The notes: generated by a model not told the origin, from the letters alone. A stretch of 64,000 bases of DNA from Zobellia barbeyronii (GCF_018603515.1 NZ_JACATN010000004.1:744001-808000); one strand, 5' to 3'; numbered from the stretch's first letter, positions 52,008 to 61,098 are shown. Numbers and translations are program-made.

Positions 52008-52078
52008 GATATTTGATCTATCCCTAAAGCGCCTGCGAATAGTTATTTGTTCAATGGCCGTATCATAACCTGAAGCAA

Positions 52079-53002
52079 ATGAAAGAAGTACTCGTTGTAT
52101 ATTACTCTCAAACAGGACAATTACGTACCATTATAGATTCTGTGCTATCTCCTTTAGACCAGGAAACCGCTAACATTACTTATCATCAAATTATTCCTGA
52201 CGAGCCTTATGAGTTTCCATGGAAGAAAGAACGATTCTTTGATGTTTTCCCAGAATCCTTCCTTCAAATTCCTACGCCAATCAACAAACCAGATGCATCT
52301 GTCTTGTCAAAAAAATATGACTTGGTTATCTTAGGCCATCAAGTTTGGTACCTAACTCCTTCCATCCCCTTAAATTCCTTTTTAAAATCAGAAGAAGCCA
52401 AAATAGTATTGAACGATACCCCTGTAATCACAGTAATCGGTGTTCGTAATATGTGGGCCATGTCTCAAGAAAAGGTAAAAAAAATGCTCATAGGCTTAAA
52501 TGCAAAACTTGTAGGGAATATAGCTTTAGTAGATAAAAACCCTAACCATGTTAGTGTAATTACTATTGTGCATTGGATGTTAAAGGGAAAAAAAGACCGT
52601 CTGTGGGGTATTTTCCCAAAACCTGGTGTTTCGGATAACACCATTTCATCTGCAGATAAATTTGGCCATCCGATCAAGGAAGCCCTTTTGGCTTCTGACT
52701 TTTCTTCCTTACAAGAAAAACTGAATGATTTAGATGCATCAAAAATCAGTAACGTACTGGTTCAGATGGACAAACGTGGTAACATACTATTCTCTAAATG
52801 GGCAAACCTCATCAAAAAGAAGGGAGACCAAGGAGATCCTGCCCGAAAAAAATGGCTACGTTTATTCAACTATTACCTGATATTTGCCATTTGGTTAATC
52901 GCACCTATAGTTTTTATCGTATTTTTGTTGACTTATATCCCTATGTACAGAAAGATTCAAAGGGAAAACAAATATTACGCCTCTGTAGCCTATAAGGAGT
53001 AA
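52079..53002 (+). CDS. darA: Dialkylresorcinol-forming enzyme DarA (flavodoxin-like)
   Basis: A 307-residue protein of the group annotated as dialkylresorcinol condensing enzyme. The N-terminus VLVVYYSQTGQLRTIID is a flavodoxin-like FMN loop, consistent with a flavin oxidase role. From memory of the Dar/Stl literature, DarA aromatises the cyclohexanedione made by DarB. The C-terminus holds a membrane helix (about 267-290, LIFAIWLIAPIVFIVFLLTYI) that would place the enzyme at the inner membrane. darB follows after 9 bp. Confidence 0.85.
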   Translation: MKEVLVVYYSQTGQLRTIIDSVLSPLDQETANITYHQIIPDEPYEFPWKKERFFDVFPESFLQIPTPINKPDASVLSKKYDLVILGHQVWYLTPSIPLNSFLKSEEAKIVLNDTPVITVIGVRNMWAMSQEKVKKMLIGLNAKLVGNIALVDKNPNHVSVITIVHWMLKGKKDRLWGIFPKPGVSDNTISSADKFGHPIKEALLASDFSSLQEKLNDLDASKISNVLVQMDKRGNILFSKWANLIKKKGDQGDPARKKWLRLFNYYLIFAIWLIAPIVFIVFLLTYIPMYRKIQRENKYYASVAYKE

Positions 53003-53011
53003 GACTGACAC

Positions 53012-54145
53012 ATGAAAAACGCTTACATTACCAGAATATCCAAGTTTCTGCCCAACTCACCTGTCGAAAATGACCAAATTGAAGAAAAATTAGGGTTTAT
53101 TGACGGGCAAAAGTCAAGGGCAAAAAGCATAATTCTACGCAACAATAAGATTAAAACAAGGTACTATGCCATTGACGAAGATGGCAACGTAACCCATAAC
53201 AATGCCCAGCTTACTGCGGCAGCGATAGAAGAACTTTGCGATGCTGATTTCAACAAAGAAAATATAGAACTCCTTTCCTGCGGAACTTCTACACCGGATC
53301 AACTTTTGCCGTCTCATGCTGCTATGGTTCATGGTGTATTGAAAAACGGGAACATGGAGATAAATTCTGCCTCGGGAGTTTGCTGCTCAGGTATGAATGC
53401 CTTAAAATATGGCTACATGGCCATACAGGTTGGCTCAGTAAATAATGCGGTATGTACCGGTTCGGAAAAAGTTTCGACTTGGACCAAAGCCGATTTCTAC
53501 CAAGAAGAAATTGAGCATCTAAAGGAATTGGAGGAAAACCCAATGATTGCTTTTGATAAAGATTTTTTACGATGGATGCTTTCTGATGGTTCGGGAGCTA
53601 TTTTAGTAGAAAACGAACCTAATGGAGACACCCCGTTAAAAATTGAGTGGATGGAAGGTTTTTCATACGCTTTTGAGATGGAAACTTGCATGTACGCCGG
53701 TGGCGAAAAACTAGAAAACGGTGAACTAAAACCATGGAGCGAATTTGCACCTGAAGATTGGGCAAAGAAATCTGTTTTTGCTATTAAACAAGATGTGAAA
53801 CTATTAGGTGAAAACATCTTGAAAAAAGGAGTAGACTGCCTAAAACTCGTATACGAAAAATACGGTATTGGCCCTGATGATGTTGATTACTACTTACCTC
53901 ATATTTCTTCATATTTCTTTAAACAAGGACTATATGATGAAATGAAAGATAGAGGTGTAGAAATGCCTTGGGACAAATGGTTTTTAAATCTTCAATCCGT
54001 AGGTAATGTTGGTGCTGCATCCATATATCTTATGTTAGAAGAATTGGTTGGATCTGGCAAATTAAAAAAAGGGGATAGAATTTTATTACATGTACCAGAA
54101 AGCGCACGTTTTTCTTATACCTATGCCTATTTAACTGTTTGCTAG
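53012..54145 (+). CDS. darB: Ketosynthase DarB (KAS III-like, cyclohexanedione-forming)
   Basis: A 377-residue condensing enzyme of the FabH-like fold. Nucleophile Cys125 lies in SGVCCSGMNALKYG (two cysteines in a row), the catalytic His in LPHISSYFFKQGL, and Asn in QSVGNVGAASIYL. DarB and StlD enzymes join two beta-ketoacyl chains and cyclise them to the ring that becomes the dialkylresorcinol half of flexirubin. It is adjacent to darA, as in other producers. Confidence 0.9.
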   Translation: MKNAYITRISKFLPNSPVENDQIEEKLGFIDGQKSRAKSIILRNNKIKTRYYAIDEDGNVTHNNAQLTAAAIEELCDADFNKENIELLSCGTSTPDQLLPSHAAMVHGVLKNGNMEINSASGVCCSGMNALKYGYMAIQVGSVNNAVCTGSEKVSTWTKADFYQEEIEHLKELEENPMIAFDKDFLRWMLSDGSGAILVENEPNGDTPLKIEWMEGFSYAFEMETCMYAGGEKLENGELKPWSEFAPEDWAKKSVFAIKQDVKLLGENILKKGVDCLKLVYEKYGIGPDDVDYYLPHISSYFFKQGLYDEMKDRGVEMPWDKWFLNLQSVGNVGAASIYLMLEELVGSGKLKKGDRILLHVPESARFSYTYAYLTVC

Positions 54146-54146
54146 C

Positions 54147-54584
54147 ATGAACTTATTGAAAGAAACCATAACCGATCAAGAGTTTCTACAAAATCTCATT
54201 CCGCAGAAACCACCTTTTATAATGGTGGGTAAATTACTTCAATATTCAGACACTAAGATTGTATCTGGCTTTATCGTTCCAGAAGACAACTTATTCGTTT
54301 TTGAGAACCGATTCATGGCTCCAGGACTTATTGAAAATATGGCACAAACCGTTGCATTGCATACGGGATATAAATATTACCTAACTCAAAAACCAGCTCC
54401 TACAGGATATATTGGCGCTATAAAGAAAGCTACCGTAAACGCTTTACCATTTGTTGGCCAAGAATTAGAAACTACGGTAGAGATTCTACACGATATTATG
54501 GGCATTACCTTAGTATCCGCCACAGTAACCTGCGAAGGAATTGTATTGGCTTCAAGTGAAATGAAAACCGCATTGGCAAACTAA
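54147..54584 (+). CDS. Hotdog-fold dehydratase-like protein (FabZ/ApeP group)
   Basis: A 145-residue hotdog protein. Motifs NLIPQKPPFIMVGKLL and RFMAPGLIENMAQTVALH align with 3-hydroxyacyl-ACP dehydratases. However, the FabZ catalytic GHFPG histidine is not present, and the usual LPHRxP has Gln for His. It may act with the next hotdog protein as a heteromeric dehydratase for the polyene. It starts 1 bp after the darB stop. Confidence 0.75.
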   Translation: MNLLKETITDQEFLQNLIPQKPPFIMVGKLLQYSDTKIVSGFIVPEDNLFVFENRFMAPGLIENMAQTVALHTGYKYYLTQKPAPTGYIGAIKKATVNALPFVGQELETTVEILHDIMGITLVSATVTCEGIVLASSEMKTALAN

Positions 54585-54585
54585 T

Positions 54586-55038
54586 TTGGAAGCAAGAATT
54601 AACATAGACATTAAGAATTTTCTACCGCACCGTGAACCTATGCTCATGGCAAGCGTTACTCCGTATCTTGATGAAACCTCTGTTGAAACTCGCTTTAAAG
54701 TAGAAGAATCCTGCATTTTCGTTAAAGATGGATATTTATCAGAAACCGGACTTATTGAAAATGCTGCTCAAACCTGTGCTGCCATTGTTGGTCAAAGTTT
54801 TTTTGACGATGACGACAAGGACGGTAGCAAGAGTAAAGTCATAGGTTATATTAGTGCCGTAAAAAAAGTACACATCACAGCATTGCCAAAAGTAGGCGAA
54901 ACTATATCCACCAAAGGCGAACTTGTTTCTAGATATGATAACGACGCCTTTAGCAGCTGCACCATAGCTTCGGAGACTTTCAGAAACGGAGAATTAATCG
55001 TAGCTTGTACATTGAACTTTTTGATCCATGAAGTTTAA
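54586..55038 (+). CDS. Hotdog-fold dehydratase-like protein (ApeP-like)
   Basis: A 150-residue paralog of the previous gene product with TTG start at 54586, one base after the preceding stop. It keeps LPHREPMLMASV and GLIENAAQTCAAIVG with the conserved Glu and Gln, but also lacks GHFPG. The complementary losses (first protein without LPH, both without GHFPG) suggest a two-subunit enzyme or that this family uses other residues. Role: removal of water to form the conjugated double bonds, by inference. Confidence 0.75.
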   Translation: MEARINIDIKNFLPHREPMLMASVTPYLDETSVETRFKVEESCIFVKDGYLSETGLIENAAQTCAAIVGQSFFDDDDKDGSKSKVIGYISAVKKVHITALPKVGETISTKGELVSRYDNDAFSSCTIASETFRNGELIVACTLNFLIHEV

Positions 55039-55074
55039 GAGGGAAAATTTAATAATCCCCCAAAACAACGACCA

Positions 55075-55473
55075 GTGAAAAAAGAAGAAGTACCACAAGA
55101 TAAAGGCCTATTAGAAACTGCCCAGACCAAAGAACTCACCTATGCCGTAGATGAAAACGGTGAGTACACTACAGAATTAAGCTCTGGTTGGGACCCCAAG
55201 ACTATTGCCCTTAGCAATGCTATAAAAGACATAGAAGAACGCGTGGCGAATGCCAAAGAACGCGTTCAGAAAAACGAGACCAGTCCCATTGAATATTACA
55301 TGGAATTACATAAAATGGATTTACCCATTCTATCTAGCTATGTTGGTCTTTGGCAATGGCGTGTAAAGCGACATTTTAAGCCTAAGAATTTTCAAAAGAT
55401 AAATCAAAAGACCCTTCAAAAATATGCCGATGTTTTCGATATTAGCATTGAAGAACTGAAACACATTTCTTAA
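55075..55473 (+). CDS. Conserved hypothetical protein of flexirubin-type clusters
   Basis: A 132-residue soluble protein from GTG 55075. It is predicted mostly helical, with an amphipathic region IKDIEERVANAKERVQKNE and a C-terminal HMDLPILSSYVGLWQWRVKRHFKP-like segment (LWQWRVKRHFKP). No known domain is recognised. Placed 8 bp before the BtrH-like gene, it is probably its partner. From memory, equivalents occur in other flexirubin clusters without assigned function. Confidence 0.6.
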   Translation: MKKEEVPQDKGLLETAQTKELTYAVDENGEYTTELSSGWDPKTIALSNAIKDIEERVANAKERVQKNETSPIEYYMELHKMDLPILSSYVGLWQWRVKRHFKPKNFQKINQKTLQKYADVFDISIEELKHIS

Positions 55474-55481
55474 ACATCCCC

Positions 55482-56477
55482 ATGCAAATAGAATTCACTC
55501 ACAAACAATCGGCACATTGCGAAAATGGTGTGGTAAGCAACCTAATGCGCCACAACGGTTTTGAAGTAAGCGAGCCCATGGTTTTCGGCATAGGATCAGG
55601 CCTATTGTTCTGTTATATTCCCTTTTTAAAAGTGAACCACGCACCCGTAGTAACCTACAGGGCTATGCCAGGTTTTATTTTCAATAGGTTTGCAAAGAGA
55701 GTGGGCATCAAGATAAAACGTGAAAAATTCAGCAATCCTGAATCGGCAAAAGCTCGTTTAGATGAAAATCTAAAAAAGAATAATCCTGTTGGCTTACAGG
55801 TAGGAGTTTACAATCTGTTATACTTCCCGGATGAATATCGGTTTCACTTTAACGCGCATAATTTGGTAGTCTATGGTAAGGAGAACGACAATTACTTAAT
55901 TAGCGACCCTGTTATGGAACAGGTTACCACTTTAACCGAGAAACAACTAGAAAAGGTTCGTTTTGCCAAAGGAGCTTTTGCTCCTAAAGGCCACATTTAC
56001 TATCCTACTGCGTTTCCAGAAAAACTGGAATTAAAGAGTGCCATTATAAAAGGGATTAAACAAACCTGTCGTGAAATGACCGCCCCCTTCCCTATTGTGG
56101 GAACAAACGGAATAAAGACTATTTCAAAACTTATCCGCAAATGGCCTAAGAAAAAAGGTGCTAAAGTCGCCAACCATTATCTAGGTCAAATTGTACGTAT
56201 GCAAGAAGAAATAGGTACCGGAGGTGGTGGATTTCGCTACATATACGCTGCCTTTTTACAGGAAGCAAGCCAAATTCTTGAAAACGAAAAACTAAATGAA
56301 CTTTCTAAAGAAATGACTCAAATTGGTGACGATTGGCGTGATTTTGCAGTAAACGCATCACGTATCTATAAAAATCGTAGTGCTCAAGATGATGCTTACA
56401 ATAAAGTTGCAGATCAACTTGAGGCTATTGCCAATAGTGAAGCAGCCTTTTTCAAGAAGCTAAAAAAGGCAATTTAA
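55482..56477 (+). CDS. BtrH N-terminal domain protein, putative acyl-ACP transferase
   Basis: A 331-residue protein. Residues 1-165 resemble the N-terminal domain of butirosin protein BtrH, which moves an acyl group from ACP to an amine. Candidate catalytic residues are Cys13 in SAHCENGVV, His in FNAHNLVVYG near 126, and Asp in ISDPV near 139, a papain-like triad. The C-terminal half is helical (DUF4872-like). In a flexirubin cluster it could form the ester between the aryl polyene acid and the resorcinol; this is inference. Confidence 0.75.
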   Translation: MQIEFTHKQSAHCENGVVSNLMRHNGFEVSEPMVFGIGSGLLFCYIPFLKVNHAPVVTYRAMPGFIFNRFAKRVGIKIKREKFSNPESAKARLDENLKKNNPVGLQVGVYNLLYFPDEYRFHFNAHNLVVYGKENDNYLISDPVMEQVTTLTEKQLEKVRFAKGAFAPKGHIYYPTAFPEKLELKSAIIKGIKQTCREMTAPFPIVGTNGIKTISKLIRKWPKKKGAKVANHYLGQIVRMQEEIGTGGGGFRYIYAAFLQEASQILENEKLNELSKEMTQIGDDWRDFAVNASRIYKNRSAQDDAYNKVADQLEAIANSEAAFFKKLKKAI

Positions 56478-56552
56478 TCCCAACTTAAATTCTATCGCCC
56501 TAAATAGGAAAAATCATACTTTATCTTATAAATTTCGATTAGTTTTGACATC

Positions 56553-57296
56553 ATGATTCAGATTAATGAGCTTTCAAAAAAGTACAAAGGAGCGGACGAT
56601 TTTTCCGTCCGTGATTTGAACTTGACTATAGAGAACGGCGAGATTTTTGGACTTTTAGGCCCAAACGGTGCCGGCAAGACTACTTTAATCTCTATGCTCA
56701 GCTCATTGCTAAAACCAACTTCAGGCCATTTTACTATTGATGGATTGAACTACAAAGACAATAAAAACCAACTAAAGCAATTGATTGGAATTGTCCCTCA
56801 GGAATATGCCCTTTACCCTTCTTTGACCGCTTATGAAAACCTCATGTATTTTGGAAGTATGTATGGTTTAAAAGGCCAGTCATTGAAAGATGACGTCAAT
56901 ACACATCTTGAAGCGATGGGACTAGCAAAATTCGCACATAAAAAAATAGATGCCTTTTCTGGAGGAATGAAACGACGCATTAACCTAATATCAAGTATTC
57001 TGCATAATCCCAAAGTACTATTTTTAGACGAACCCACAGTGGGTGTTGATGTACAGTCTAAAAATGTGATTATGGCACATTTAAAAGAATTAAATACAGC
57101 AGGAACGACTATTATTTATACCTCTCACCATTTGAACGAAGCTGAGAAATTTTGTACCCGTGTGGGCATTATTGACCACGGAACGCTTATATGCTTAGGA
57201 AAACCACAAGAGCTTATAGCTCAAGAAGAAAATGCCGAAAACTTAGAAGGGGTATTCTTGGCCAAAACTGGTAAAGCACTTCGCGATCATGCATAA
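56553..57296 (+). CDS. ABC transporter ATP-binding protein
   Basis: A 247-residue ABC ATPase with Walker A GPNGAGKTT, Q-loop IVPQEYALYP, signature FSGGMKRR, Walker B VLFLDEPTVGVD and switch His in YTSHHLNE. It pairs with the permease that starts 8 bp before its stop. This class-2-type exporter could deliver the pigment or its precursors to the outer membrane. A TAGTTTTG box 6-13 bp upstream of the ATG is too close to be a firm promoter. Confidence 0.92.
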   Translation: MIQINELSKKYKGADDFSVRDLNLTIENGEIFGLLGPNGAGKTTLISMLSSLLKPTSGHFTIDGLNYKDNKNQLKQLIGIVPQEYALYPSLTAYENLMYFGSMYGLKGQSLKDDVNTHLEAMGLAKFAHKKIDAFSGGMKRRINLISSILHNPKVLFLDEPTVGVDVQSKNVIMAHLKELNTAGTTIIYTSHHLNEAEKFCTRVGIIDHGTLICLGKPQELIAQEENAENLEGVFLAKTGKALRDHA

Positions 57297-58557
57297 ACTC
57301 TGGGCATCTACATATAAAGAATTTTTACTCGTTACACGTGATCTTGGCGGACTGGCCGTTCTATTCCTAATGCCTTTGCTATTGGTTATTGTCATCACTA
57401 CAATTCAAGACAATTCATTCAAAAGCATAAAAGAAACCAAGTTGCCCATTCTTTTGGTAGATATGGATAAAGGAAAAGTATCCGAAGATATTCTAAAGAG
57501 CTTGGCAGACTCCAAATTGTTTCAAGTAGATATGGCTGCTAGTGACGAAGAAGCCAAACAGCAGGTATTGAAAGGCGATTACCAACTGGCCATAGTGATA
57601 CCGGAAAATCTATCATCGGACCTTCAGATTAAAATCAATGAAAATGTAGATGGTATTCTTTCCAAATTCAGCGATAACGAAGAAAGTATTCCAGAAGTAA
57701 AGTCCAAGATGATGCCCAAGGAGGTTAAGCTTTATTTTGACCCCGCCACACAACAGTCTTTTAAAAGTTCTGTTCGGAGTAATATTGATAAGATGATTTC
57801 TAAAATAGAAACAGAAACCATCTATACAGCCTTTCAAGAGCAATTAACAGATGACCCTTCCGAAGACATTTTTGAAACTGAAAAGTTTATCACCTTTACC
57901 GAAATTGTACCGAGCAAGTATAAAGAAGCCCTAATTCCCAACTCCACGCAGCATAATATTCCTGCATGGACACTCTTTGCTATATTTTTTATTATTCTGC
58001 CTTTGGCTATAAATATGGTGAAGGAAAAAAACCAGGGTACTTTTGTACGCTTAAGAACAAATCCTGTCTCATACGCCACAGTTCTTGGTGGAAAGACTAT
58101 TGTATTCTTAGTGGTTTCTCTAGTACAATTCGCACTTATGTTAGCAGTTGGAATTTTTCTCTTTCCACTAATTGGTTTACCTAAACTAGATGTAACAGGT
58201 AGACTGCCTCTATTATTTGTCGTAGCCTTCTTTGCTGGTTTAGCAGCTGTTGGCCTTGGTTTATTATTAGGGACTATTGCCAAGACCCAAGAACAATCGG
58301 CACCTTTTGGGGCTACTTTTGTGGTTATCCTTGCAGCAATTGGCGGTGTCTGGGTTCCGGTATTTGCAATGCCCAAATTTATGCAAGTACTGTCTAACCT
58401 ATCACCTATGAATTGGGGTCTAAGTGCATTTTATGATGTATTTTTGCGCAACGCAACCTTTGTTGAAATAATCCCCGAAATATCTCTTTTATTGATATTT
58501 TTCGTGGTCACCACGCTCATAGCAATTATCTATAACGAAAGAAAAAATGCCGTCTAA
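57289..58557 (+). CDS. ABC-2 type transporter permease
   Basis: A 422-residue permease. One N-terminal helix (about 18-38) is followed by a large extracytoplasmic domain (about 40-220), then five helices (about 223-420) in the ABC2_membrane_3 layout. MHKLWASTYKEFLLVTRDLGGLAVLFLMPLLLV and GLGLLLGTIAKTQEQSAPFG are typical. It overlaps the ATPase gene by 8 bp and the thioesterase gene by 11 bp. Export of flexirubin is likely from context. Confidence 0.9.
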   Translation: MHKLWASTYKEFLLVTRDLGGLAVLFLMPLLLVIVITTIQDNSFKSIKETKLPILLVDMDKGKVSEDILKSLADSKLFQVDMAASDEEAKQQVLKGDYQLAIVIPENLSSDLQIKINENVDGILSKFSDNEESIPEVKSKMMPKEVKLYFDPATQQSFKSSVRSNIDKMISKIETETIYTAFQEQLTDDPSEDIFETEKFITFTEIVPSKYKEALIPNSTQHNIPAWTLFAIFFIILPLAINMVKEKNQGTFVRLRTNPVSYATVLGGKTIVFLVVSLVQFALMLAVGIFLFPLIGLPKLDVTGRLPLLFVVAFFAGLAAVGLGLLLGTIAKTQEQSAPFGATFVVILAAIGGVWVPVFAMPKFMQVLSNLSPMNWGLSAFYDVFLRNATFVEIIPEISLLLIFFVVTTLIAIIYNERKNAV

Positions 58558-58984
58558 CACCAAAAAAGAAATTAGTTTCACTAGTGAAGTCCGCGTACGT
58601 TTTGCAGAAACGGACCCATTGGGCATTGTCTGGCACGGTAATTATATTCAATATTTTGAAGATGGTCGTGAAGCTTTTGGGCGTCACCATGGTATATCGT
58701 ACCTAGACCAAAAAGACCATAATTTCTCTACGCCAATCGTAAAATCGGCATGTGAGCATAAGCTTCCTTTGACTTATGGGGATGTGGCTACAATTAAAAC
58801 GACTTATATAGATTCTCAAGCAGCAAAACTGATTTTCAAATATGAAATCTACAATCCTAAGGGAGCTGTTGTTTGTACCGGACAGACCGTTCAGGTATTT
58901 GTAGAATTGGGAGGCGAACTATCTTTGGTAATCCCTGAGTTTTTTGCCGAATGGAAGAAAAAAGTAGGCCTTTTAGATGAATAA
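58547..58984 (+). CDS. 4HBT/YbgC-type acyl thioesterase
   Basis: A 145-residue hotdog thioesterase. The catalytic motif RFAETDPLGIVWHGNYIQYFEDGR holds the Asp of the 4-hydroxybenzoyl-CoA thioesterase family near residue 22. It could release the aryl polyene from its ACP or remove aborted chains. Overlapping coding ends on both sides (11 and 8 bp) show translational coupling with the transporter and the next ketosynthase. Confidence 0.88.
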   Translation: MPSNTKKEISFTSEVRVRFAETDPLGIVWHGNYIQYFEDGREAFGRHHGISYLDQKDHNFSTPIVKSACEHKLPLTYGDVATIKTTYIDSQAAKLIFKYEIYNPKGAVVCTGQTVQVFVELGGELSLVIPEFFAEWKKKVGLLDE

Positions 58985-60125
58985 TATTTACCTATCACAT
59001 AACAACATTGTTTCCGCTTACGGATTTGATAGTGCTTCTGCAGTTGATAGCATTAAAAACGAGGTATCTGGACTATCACTGGTAGATGATTCCAAAATTC
59101 TGCCAAATCCTTTTTATTCCTCCCTCATCCCACAAGACAACTTATCTAAAGCATTCCAAAAACTCAATCCACAAGAAGATTATACAAGACTAGAGCAAAT
59201 ACTTCTAGTTTCTTTAGCCAACACCCTTAAAGAATCAGGTTTAGAACTTACGGATAAAGTTGGTTTGATTGTATCCACCACAAAAGGTAATATTGATGTA
59301 TTGGATGCTGATAGCCCGTTTGATGAAAACAGGGCATATCTAAGTGAACTAGGTAAAAAAATAGAAACTTTTTTCGGTTTTAAAAATGAAGTTATTGTAC
59401 TATCTAACGCCTGTGTTTCGGGAGTTTTAGCGCTAGCCGTAGCTAAACGGTTTATTCATCAAAAACGTTATGATCACGTTTTTGTGGTTGCCGGAGATTT
59501 AGTGAGTCAATTTATTTTAACGGGTTTCAACTCGTTTCAAGCTTTGAGCGAACTACCATGCAGACCTTATTGTAAAACCCGTGCGGGAATTAACATTGGA
59601 GAAGTAGGTTGCAGCGTACTTGTTACTAAAGACGAAGACCATCTTGTAAACGAATCCGTACGTATTATAGGTGAGGCTTCATGCAATGATGCTAACCACA
59701 TATCTGGCCCTTCCCGAACCGGTGAAGGCCTATACCGTAGTGTTGTTTCAGCAATGAACCAAGCAAACATAGAAGCTGAAGCTATAGATTATATTTCTGC
59801 GCATGGTACAGCTACCATGTTCAATGATGAAATGGAAGCCATAGCGTTTAACCGGGCTAATTTGCAAAACACACCTTTAAATAGTTTAAAAGGATATTTT
59901 GGACACACCCTTGGTGCTTCCGGTCTTTTGGAAACCATTATCGGCATGTATTCCCTGCATTCAAATACACTTTTTGCCTCGTTGGGTTTTCAGGAACTGG
60001 GTGTATCCCAGCCTTTGAACATTATAACAGAAACTACAGCAAAAGAAAGCAGTATTTTTTTAAAGACCGCTTCTGGTTTTGGTGGTTGTAATACAGCTGC
60101 AATTTTTCAAAAAGTCAATTCATGA
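58977..60125 (+). CDS. Beta-ketoacyl synthase (second ketosynthase of the cluster)
   Basis: A 382-residue FabF-type ketosynthase with nucleophile Cys146 in LSNACVSGVLAL, His in SAHGTATMFNDE, and His in GYFGHTLGASG; the C-terminal ASGFGGCNTAAIF is normal. Divergent from the other ketosynthases here. It overlaps the following short ketosynthase-like gene by 4 bp, which suggests that the two products form a complex. Confidence 0.88.
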   Translation: MNNIYLSHNNIVSAYGFDSASAVDSIKNEVSGLSLVDDSKILPNPFYSSLIPQDNLSKAFQKLNPQEDYTRLEQILLVSLANTLKESGLELTDKVGLIVSTTKGNIDVLDADSPFDENRAYLSELGKKIETFFGFKNEVIVLSNACVSGVLALAVAKRFIHQKRYDHVFVVAGDLVSQFILTGFNSFQALSELPCRPYCKTRAGINIGEVGCSVLVTKDEDHLVNESVRIIGEASCNDANHISGPSRTGEGLYRSVVSAMNQANIEAEAIDYISAHGTATMFNDEMEAIAFNRANLQNTPLNSLKGYFGHTLGASGLLETIIGMYSLHSNTLFASLGFQELGVSQPLNIITETTAKESSIFLKTASGFGGCNTAAIFQKVNS

Positions 60126-60730
60126 GTACGCCAGACTACCATATAAAATCGTATTGCCGCATTTCTAACGGCAAGATTTCGAAAAACGGAGAAGTTCTCT
60201 TTTCTGATGATTCAGAAGAGTTTCCTGCTTTTATAAAGGCGGCTTACAAACATTTTGAAACCGATTATTCTAAGTTTTTCAAAATGGATAATCTCAGCAA
60301 ACTGGCTTTCATAGGTGCCGAGGTTTTATTAAAAGACAACAACGAAGAAAATACGGCTCTTGTTCTTTCAAACAGCGCTTCTAGTTTAGATACTGACCGA
60401 AAGCATCAAAACGCCATTAGTGACCAATCAGGCGCATATGCCAGTCCAGCCGTGTTTGTTTACACCCTTCCAAATATCTGTATGGGTGAAATTAGCATTC
60501 GCCACAAACTGTATTCTGAAAATAGTTTCTTTATCTTTGCCGAGTTTAACCCCCATTTATTGTCAGATTATGCCAATGATTTGCTAGAAACAGGTCAGGC
60601 AAATGAAGTACTTTGTGGTTGGGTTGATTATGACAAAGGAAAATATGATGCGTTTTTATACGTTATCGCTAAAAAAGGTCTATTACCCTTTGATACAGGA
60701 GAACTGACTAAATTATACAGAACAAAATGA
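60122..60730 (+). CDS. Short ketosynthase-like protein without active-site cysteine
   Basis: A 202-residue protein resembling only the N-terminal half of a ketosynthase. The sequence KLAFIGAEVLLKDNNEENTALVLSNSASSLDTDRK and VYTLPNICMGEISIRHKL follows the ketosynthase pattern, but the polypeptide ends near where the nucleophile strand would lie (NSFFIFAEFNPHL). No catalytic Cys or His is retained. It may be a structural or chain-length partner for a full ketosynthase. It is tightly coupled on both sides (4-bp overlaps). Confidence 0.65.
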   Translation: MSTPDYHIKSYCRISNGKISKNGEVLFSDDSEEFPAFIKAAYKHFETDYSKFFKMDNLSKLAFIGAEVLLKDNNEENTALVLSNSASSLDTDRKHQNAISDQSGAYASPAVFVYTLPNICMGEISIRHKLYSENSFFIFAEFNPHLLSDYANDLLETGQANEVLCGWVDYDKGKYDAFLYVIAKKGLLPFDTGELTKLYRTK

Positions 60731-60984
60731 GCGAACTTAAACTAGAATTGAAGGAAAAAATCATCGAGCAATTAAACTTAGAAGATGTTTCCGTTGACGA
60801 AATCGCAGATACCGATCCGCTTTTTGGTGAAGGCCTTGGTCTTGACTCTATTGACGCATTAGAACTTATTGTAATGCTCGATAAAGATTATGGCATTAGA
60901 TTGGCAGACCCTAAGGAAGGTCGCAAAATTTTTGAGTCTATCGATACCATGGCAGCTTATATTACTGCAAATCGTACGAACTAA
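60727..60984 (+). CDS. Acyl carrier protein (second of the cluster)
   Basis: An 85-residue ACP with GLGLDSIDALELIVML, phosphopantetheine site Ser41. Start ATG overlaps the preceding stop. Sequence differs clearly from the first ACP (50.8 kb), so the two probably serve different chains, for example aryl polyene versus dialkylresorcinol. A 114-bp gap follows. Confidence 0.93.
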   Translation: MSELKLELKEKIIEQLNLEDVSVDEIADTDPLFGEGLGLDSIDALELIVMLDKDYGIRLADPKEGRKIFESIDTMAAYITANRTN

Positions 60985-61098
60985 GAACTACATCGCTTTT
61001 AAGCATACCATCAAACAATCGTAAGCGCTATTTGAGAATCGCACTTAAGACCAATATTCGTATTTTTATTATTATATCTATAATACTTCCAAATTAAT

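Noticed and set aside
57834-58376. 180-residue minus-strand open frame inside the ABC permease gene
   Set aside because: Low-complexity, Lys/Thr/Pro-rich reading opposite a well-supported membrane protein; a frame shadow.
60122-60730. Pseudogene of a full ketosynthase
   Set aside because: The frame is intact, coupled to both neighbours and ends normally; no remnant of a C-terminal half is found in the following sequence, which is an intact ACP gene.
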